10,863 nt of DNA from Anaerolineae bacterium (lineage in GTDB: Bacteria > Chloroflexota > Anaerolineae > Anaerolineales > UBA4823): positions 1 to 10,863 of the forward strand of contig JAUXFR010000014.1 in NCBI GenBank assembly GCA_030622805.1. Reading direction: 5' to 3'. The notes under the pieces were generated by a model. The model made no database searches. It was not told the DNA's origin and worked only from the letters and a program-made list of their open reading frames with translations. Within the stretch, counting starts at the first letter, position 1, and every line of letters starts with the position of its first letter. Positions 7,199 to 10,863 of this stretch are shown here, piece by piece. A program made the position numbers and the translations under genes.

Positions 7199-8134
7199 GT
7201 CTTCCATGTACCACTCGATTGTACGGCGCAGCCCTTCATCGAACGGCATTTGAGCATTAAAACCGAAATATTCCTCTGCCCGGCTGATGTCCAATGCCCT
7301 CCTCGGCTGTCCGTTTGGTTTATTGGTGTCCCAGACAAGTTGTCCTTCATATCCGGTGAGCTCCGCGATCAAGTGCGCAAGATCCTTGATGCTTATCTCC
7401 TTCCCTGATCCCAGATTGACTGGCTCACTGCTGTTGTAGTGTTCGCTAGCCAGCAAGATAGCCTCTGCAGCATCTTCCACATATAAGAATTCACGTGTTG
7501 GTGAACCATCACCCCACAACACGACCTGGTCTTCACCGCGTTCCTTGGCTTCGATATATTTACGGATCAGAGCTGGGATTACATGGGATGTTTTGAGGTC
7601 AAAATTATCGCGTGGACCGTACAGATTAACCGGCAGAAGGTAGATTGCATTGAAGTCATACTGCTCCCGATAAGCCTGGGCTTGCACCAGCAGCATCTTT
7701 TTCGCCAGACCATAAGGTGCGTTCGTTTCTTCGGGATAGCCGTCCCAAAGATTCTCTTCTTTGAAAGGTAGGGGGGTATATTTGGGGTAAGCGCAGATCG
7801 TTCCGATGGCGACAAATTTTTCGACACACTGCTTCCAGGCTTCGTGCATGAGCTGCACACCCATCATGAGGTTGATGTAGAAAAAATCAGCAGGACGTGC
7901 GCGATTTGCCCCAATCCCTCCAGCAAGCGCTGCCAGATGGATAATAAGATCAGGTTGGGCGTCATTGAGCATGCGCAGAATGTCGTCCTTGTTGACCAAA
8001 TCATACTCTTCGATCCTGGGTATAAAAATATCAGCCGCCCCGCGATCTTCCAACTTTTGAATTATGTACGATCCTAGGAATCCAGCGCCGCCGGTGACGC
8101 AAACCCGTTTGTTTTGCCAGAAGTTACTTTCCAT
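7190..8134 (-). CDS. fcl: GDP-L-fucose synthase (GDP-4-keto-6-deoxymannose epimerase-reductase)
   Basis: A 314-residue extended short-chain dehydrogenase, close to the 321 residues of E. coli WcaG/Fcl. It converts GDP-4-keto-6-deoxy-D-mannose to GDP-L-fucose with NADPH. The dinucleotide loop is TGGAGFLGS (14-22), followed by HLAALAGGIGANRARP (66-81), typical of this enzyme. The active-site set lines up with E. coli Ser107, Cys109, Tyr136, Lys140 and His179 at a constant offset of five: T112, C114, Y141, K145 and H184. Only the first differs, Thr for Ser, which keeps a hydroxyl. The substrate region LWGDGSPTREFLYVEDAA (206-223) is also typical. The ATG at 8134-8132 lies inside the last codons of the regulator gene and has a good Shine-Dalgarno. 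No gmd gene, which would make its substrate, is in the window. A close relative with different sugar specificity cannot be excluded. Confidence 0.93.
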   Translation of the reverse strand: MESNFWQNKRVCVTGGAGFLGSYIIQKLEDRGAADIFIPRIEEYDLVNKDDILRMLNDAQPDLIIHLAALAGGIGANRARPADFFYINLMMGVQLMHEAWKQCVEKFVAIGTICAYPKYTPLPFKEENLWDGYPEETNAPYGLAKKMLLVQAQAYREQYDFNAIYLLPVNLYGPRDNFDLKTSHVIPALIRKYIEAKERGEDQVVLWGDGSPTREFLYVEDAAEAILLASEHYNSSEPVNLGSGKEISIKDLAHLIAELTGYEGQLVWDTNKPNGQPRRALDISRAEEYFGFNAQMPFDEGLRRTIEWYMEDKG

Positions 8135-8693
8135 AAATCTCTTCCTTCCAATCGCTTTCTTGATCTAATTCTCGGACGGGTCCTTTTTCCATTCTCAGAA
8201 TGACCTTCATACCATGAATTTCCAGCACCGGCACCTGATTTCTGGCCTGCAGGTGCTGGTATTGATCGGATTGAGAATAATCAACAACCATAATATCCTG
8301 CTCCAGACAGGTTAATCTACAAATATCTGCGATGTCGCCATCACCATCGATGCGGACATTGTCGTATCCTGCCAGTTTAACTTCGTTGATCAGCTCGCGC
8401 ACTTGCGCACGAGTCCGTCGATACAAACGCATGGATGTCTCAATATAATTCATAGTCAGCCGGGCGCGGAAAGCGATCCCCTCAGGCGTGATGATGTAGC
8501 GAAGTTTCTTCCGTTGGGCTCGTTTAACCTTGATGAACCCTTTATCGACCAGGCGTTTAATGTGCCAGTTGACAGTACCAACGGCAACGCCGAGCTTGGC
8601 AGCCAGGGATGCCTGAGTCACATCAGGATCACTTTCTACATGTTCCAGGATGACTAATTCGCGATTCGGTTCGGGTCTGGTTTCTGTATTCAT
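8124..8693 (-). CDS. Winged-helix regulator (EPS-associated MarR-like) with Rossmann-like C-terminal domain
   Basis: Counting from a TTG two codons upstream (8699), the frame is 191 residues; I prefer the ATG at 8693-8691, giving 189. Numbers here use the 191 count. Residues 13-58 form a helix-turn-helix with TQASLAAKLGVAVGTVNWHIKRL (about 28-50). A basic wing, KVKRAQRKKLRYIITPEG, spans 57-74, and a long helix runs over about 75-110. This resembles the MarR-type regulators found beside exopolysaccharide loci. The C-terminal part (111-170) is extra: a glycine loop DGDGDIAD (118-125) is followed 19 residues later by VVD (D140), like the first beta-alpha-beta of a nucleotide-binding fold, but it is short. 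It sits first behind a strong promoter and overlaps fcl by 11 bases, so it probably controls this cluster and perhaps itself. The ligand is unknown. No Shine-Dalgarno is seen and the leader would be very short. Confidence 0.85.
   Translation of the reverse strand: MNTETRPEPNRELVILEHVESDPDVTQASLAAKLGVAVGTVNWHIKRLVDKGFIKVKRAQRKKLRYIITPEGIAFRARLTMNYIETSMRLYRRTRAQVRELINEVKLAGYDNVRIDGDGDIADICRLTCLEQDIMVVDYSQSDQYQHLQARNQVPVLEIHGMKVILRMEKGPVRELDQESDWKEEIYGK
8139..8149 (-). promoter_or_regulatory. Ribosome binding site of fcl
   Basis: The message reads GGAAGGAAGAG just before ATTT and the fcl ATG. The AGGA core (8146-8143) lies 8 bases from the start codon. This is the only strong Shine-Dalgarno in the window. 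It lies inside the end of the regulator gene, so ribosomes finishing the regulator could restart on fcl. Confidence 0.7.
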
Positions 8694-8713
8694 AATCAAA
8701 ATTCAGGAGTTGA

Positions 8714-8741
8714 ATTATAAACTGTAATTGCTGTTGGTCAA
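8714..8741 (-). promoter_or_regulatory. Sigma-70-type promoter for the regulator-fcl-wzm-wzt genes
   Basis: On the minus strand TTGACC (8741-8736, five of six matches to the -35 consensus) is followed by 16 bases and then a perfect TATAAT (8719-8714). The expected transcription start is near 8707, giving a leader of only about 14 bases before the ATG at 8693. A small dyad, AATTA at 8713-8717 and TAATT at 8725-8729, overlaps the -10 box and could be an operator half-site pair, though five-base arms in AT-rich DNA are weak evidence. The promoter begins six bases after the stop of the upstream membrane-protein gene, with no terminator between, so read-through is also possible. Confidence 0.7.
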
Positions 8742-8747
8742 GGGTGC

Positions 8748-10793
8748 TTAATCCTGGGAGTATTGACAATCTTCATAATTTAGCTTGGGGATTAGCAGTT
8801 CAGTGCGTACTCTTTTCATCGTAGTCAGCGGTTCATAATAGCAAAGTATGGGTTCTACGACCCGCTCGACCCAGGCGTTGTTCTCCTCGCTAAAGTTGTG
8901 AGTACGATCCTGGTAAACTAATTTAAGTGGATCACTAACGATCAATGCAAAACGGTGATTGCTGAGGTCTTCGTATAGTTTATTCAAGTAGCGGCGGTTA
9001 TTCGCCATTGCCATTTCCATTAGAAAGACCTTTTCATAATCCGGAATCAGCGGTACTCCTTTAACGGTATTGAATATAAGAAGCTGGCGTTCAGATATAA
9101 ATAATACTGGATTCCCATCACTAGCAGCATTATTGATGGCTTCCTGAATCTGGGTGATCGATTCGCGAATTAGACTGTTGTTCGGCAAACGATAACCAGC
9201 TCTTTGACTTATAATTAATACTGCAGGTGTCAAGATCGTGATGCTCAATAATATCCAATAGGCAATTGAATTTTTCGGCTGCGTTGTTTCTCTATCAGAC
9301 TGATTTGTTTCCTCTGCTACACGGTCGAAGAACACATAGCTGAACACAATCAGAAACAGCACCAGGAAAGCATCTATGTTGTGTAAATTGCTGCCACCAC
9401 CGATTTTAACACTTACGACCAATCCCCCACCGAAAAGGACCAGCAGTATAGAAACTGTTCCCAGTATGCGCAATGGGTGGATCAATCGCCACTTTGCTCG
9501 TAATTCATAAAGCATAAGCAAGAACATTGGTGTGAAGACTAGTAACGCGCCTGTTAAAATTCCGAGAGGGAATGTAGCGTTGGGGAAGAGACGGTACCAC
9601 AGCAGATCGGAAGTGAAGCTGGAACTGAATAGTTCGACTGGATTCCCTGACCAGATAACGTAGAGCGTCTGTGAAATAAAAGCTGTCGCAGCTCCTAATG
9701 TTACCCATATGACCGGATAGCTCAGGTAAATTAAGGGCGATCTGGATTGGCGATTATCTGGGTGGACGGGTTGCTCGAGGAAATATAGCACAGCAGCCAG
9801 CATTCCCGGTACAGGGTACCAGTTGATTCGACTGATGCCAGCCCAGATAGATGCCAGTACCACAATAAACAAAGTCCGCCAGGGTTTTCGTTTATCGAAC
9901 CCCCACAGAATCAGGATGACGCTAATCTGCAGGTGATAATAAACTGGTGCAAGCAGCAAGAACAGACTGACCCATAGGATAAACATCCCTCTTTTGAAGC
10001 GGTCCTCGATGGTGAGTCTTCGAGCCAGGAGAATAGCTGAAGTCAGGGTTGTGGTGATCCAGAGCAGTACCTGCCACAAACGATGCAGCCAGAGCGGGGA
10101 ATCAGGGATCAGGAAAGGTGCTGCTTGCATTAAATAGCGGCTCGGGTGCAGCACTGATGGGGGGATGTTGAACCCGTACAATTGATCTGACAGGTATAGG
10201 GATGCATAATAATAACGACTGGTTTCTGACCAACCCAACGAAAAGGGATAGATAGTGATTTCGGGCATAAAAGTCGCAAGCTTGTAACCAACAGCGGAGA
10301 TTAACAGCGCTGCCAACAGACTTTCATGCCACTTTAAATTCACCCCGGAGGCCTTAATGAGCATCGTACCTGCGAGTACCAGCAGAATATACGAAGTCCA
10401 CCGCAAGCCAGGGACTCCAAGGTAGGAGTTGAACGGTCCGATCATTAAATAGGAGAAGACGACAATCGCTAGGCTAAATAAAAACAGATTGAGAAAGCCT
10501 AATTTTTCCAATAAATTGAATGACATATCAAATAAGTTTGTCACAGAAGTACGCAGGCCAGTCCAGGTTGCCACCAGTAGAGCTGCGATGATTATTATCA
10601 TGAGACACATAGCCAGCACGCCGGTACCAAAGAAGAAAATCAAGTTTTGGGATCTGGATAAAATTCTAAGATCAGCAGCAAGATTGAAAACTTGAATCAA
10701 GGCGATCGCGACCAGGAAGAGGATTATGCCCAATACAATACGTAATATTGTGATACGATCAAATTTCATTGATTTGGATTTATTCTCCTGCAT
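8748..10793 (-). CDS. Large polytopic membrane protein, GT-C-like, function unassigned
   Basis: A 681-residue protein from the ATG at 10793-10791; a TTG one codon upstream is less likely. Numbers here count from that TTG. About a dozen hydrophobic segments span 16-525, beginning with 16-38, 52-76 and 100-120. A soluble tail of about 150 residues (535-682) follows, presumably outside. Features recalling GT-C glycosyltransferases are an acidic residue in the loop GWSETSRYYYASLYLSDQLYG (E191, about 188-208) and IGGGSNLHNIDAFLVL near the last segments (465-480). The block ISRINWYPVPGMLAAVLYFLE (321-341) looks conserved. I cannot name a family. The position before the regulator and export genes suggests a role in glycan assembly or decoration, an inference from context. 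There is no Shine-Dalgarno by the ATG; a second ATG at 10769 has GGAG about 15 bases upstream, too far to be convincing. Confidence 0.8.
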   Translation of the reverse strand: MQENKSKSMKFDRITILRIVLGIILFLVAIALIQVFNLAADLRILSRSQNLIFFFGTGVLAMCLMIIIIAALLVATWTGLRTSVTNLFDMSFNLLEKLGFLNLFLFSLAIVVFSYLMIGPFNSYLGVPGLRWTSYILLVLAGTMLIKASGVNLKWHESLLAALLISAVGYKLATFMPEITIYPFSLGWSETSRYYYASLYLSDQLYGFNIPPSVLHPSRYLMQAAPFLIPDSPLWLHRLWQVLLWITTTLTSAILLARRLTIEDRFKRGMFILWVSLFLLLAPVYYHLQISVILILWGFDKRKPWRTLFIVVLASIWAGISRINWYPVPGMLAAVLYFLEQPVHPDNRQSRSPLIYLSYPVIWVTLGAATAFISQTLYVIWSGNPVELFSSSFTSDLLWYRLFPNATFPLGILTGALLVFTPMFLLMLYELRAKWRLIHPLRILGTVSILLVLFGGGLVVSVKIGGGSNLHNIDAFLVLFLIVFSYVFFDRVAEETNQSDRETTQPKNSIAYWILLSITILTPAVLIISQRAGYRLPNNSLIRESITQIQEAINNAASDGNPVLFISERQLLIFNTVKGVPLIPDYEKVFLMEMAMANNRRYLNKLYEDLSNHRFALIVSDPLKLVYQDRTHNFSEENNAWVERVVEPILCYYEPLTTMKRVRTELLIPKLNYEDCQYSQD

Positions 10794-10801
10794 CAAAAAA
10801 A

Positions 10802-10863
10802 TTACTGCTCAACTGTGTCGGGCGTTGCGGTCTGTGTTTGTTCAGAATTGCCAGCCAGCACAC
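10802..10863 (-). CDS. C-terminal end of an upstream gene (cut by window edge)
   Basis: The frame entering from the right edge with its first full codon at 10861-10859 ends at TAA (10804-10802). It gives 19 residues, VLAGNSEQTQTATPDTVEQ, a polar Thr-rich tail of the kind often found at protein ends. It would stop eight bases before the ATG of the membrane protein gene, a normal operon spacing. Another frame is also open across this short stretch and runs into the next gene, so the choice rests on composition and spacing. No function can be given. Confidence 0.35.
   Translation of the reverse strand, partial: VLAGNSEQTQTATPDTVEQ

Noticed and set aside
8694..8699. TTG start for the regulator two codons before the ATG
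   Set aside because: ATG at 8693 is the commoner codon, neither has a Shine-Dalgarno, and the TTG would shorten an already very short leader.

Overview
This window carries a single-strand, operon-like cluster for making and exporting a surface polysaccharide. All nine genes I can support lie on the minus strand, so transcription runs from the right end of the window to the left. Base composition looks fairly balanced between GC and AT. The protein types suggest a member of the Chloroflexota, perhaps Anaerolineae: a Wzt with a carbohydrate-binding tail, a GDP-fucose synthase with the ICAYPK-type active-site loop, a GT-C transferase with a beta-sandwich and TPR-like tail, and an EPS-type winged-helix regulator. 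That placement is from memory of similar proteins and is an inference, not a search result.

Layout in transcription order, right to left. (1) 10802-10863: the last codons of an unidentified upstream gene. (2) 8748-10793: a large polytopic membrane protein, GT-C-like, of unknown exact function. (3) 8700-8747: a short gap holding the best promoter in the window (TTGACC, 16-base spacer, TATAAT). (4) 8124-8693: a winged-helix regulator with a C-terminal domain that looks like a reduced nucleotide-binding fold. (5) 7190-8134: GDP-L-fucose synthase, overlapping the regulator by 11 bases. (6) 6265-7140: the Wzm-type ABC permease. (7) 6164-6264: a 101-base AT-rich gap with an imperfect inverted repeat. 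(8) 4826-6163: the Wzt-type ATPase. (9) 2364-4829: an AftB/LphB-like GT-C transferase, overlapping wzt by 4 bases. (10) 679-2328: a capsule-synthesis-type GT-B transferase. (11) 1-658: a class I SAM-dependent methyltransferase cut by the left edge.

How the genes may work together (inference): GDP-L-fucose made with the help of Fcl could feed cytoplasmic glycosyltransferases, such as the GT-B protein and others outside the window. The methyltransferase may cap or modify the glycan. Wzt would recognise the finished chain through its C-terminal domain, and Wzm would export it. One or both GT-C proteins could add sugars on the outer face of the membrane from lipid-linked donors. The regulator sits directly behind its own promoter and is coupled to the sugar-nucleotide gene, which suggests that precursor supply and cluster expression are linked. 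No gmd, initiating phosphoglycosyl transferase or polymerase is visible here, so the locus extends beyond the window.

There is no gene-free stretch longer than about 101 bases. I see no tRNA, rRNA, CRISPR array, insertion sequence or clear intrinsic terminator. Most start codons lack a strong Shine-Dalgarno sequence; the clear exception is fcl.
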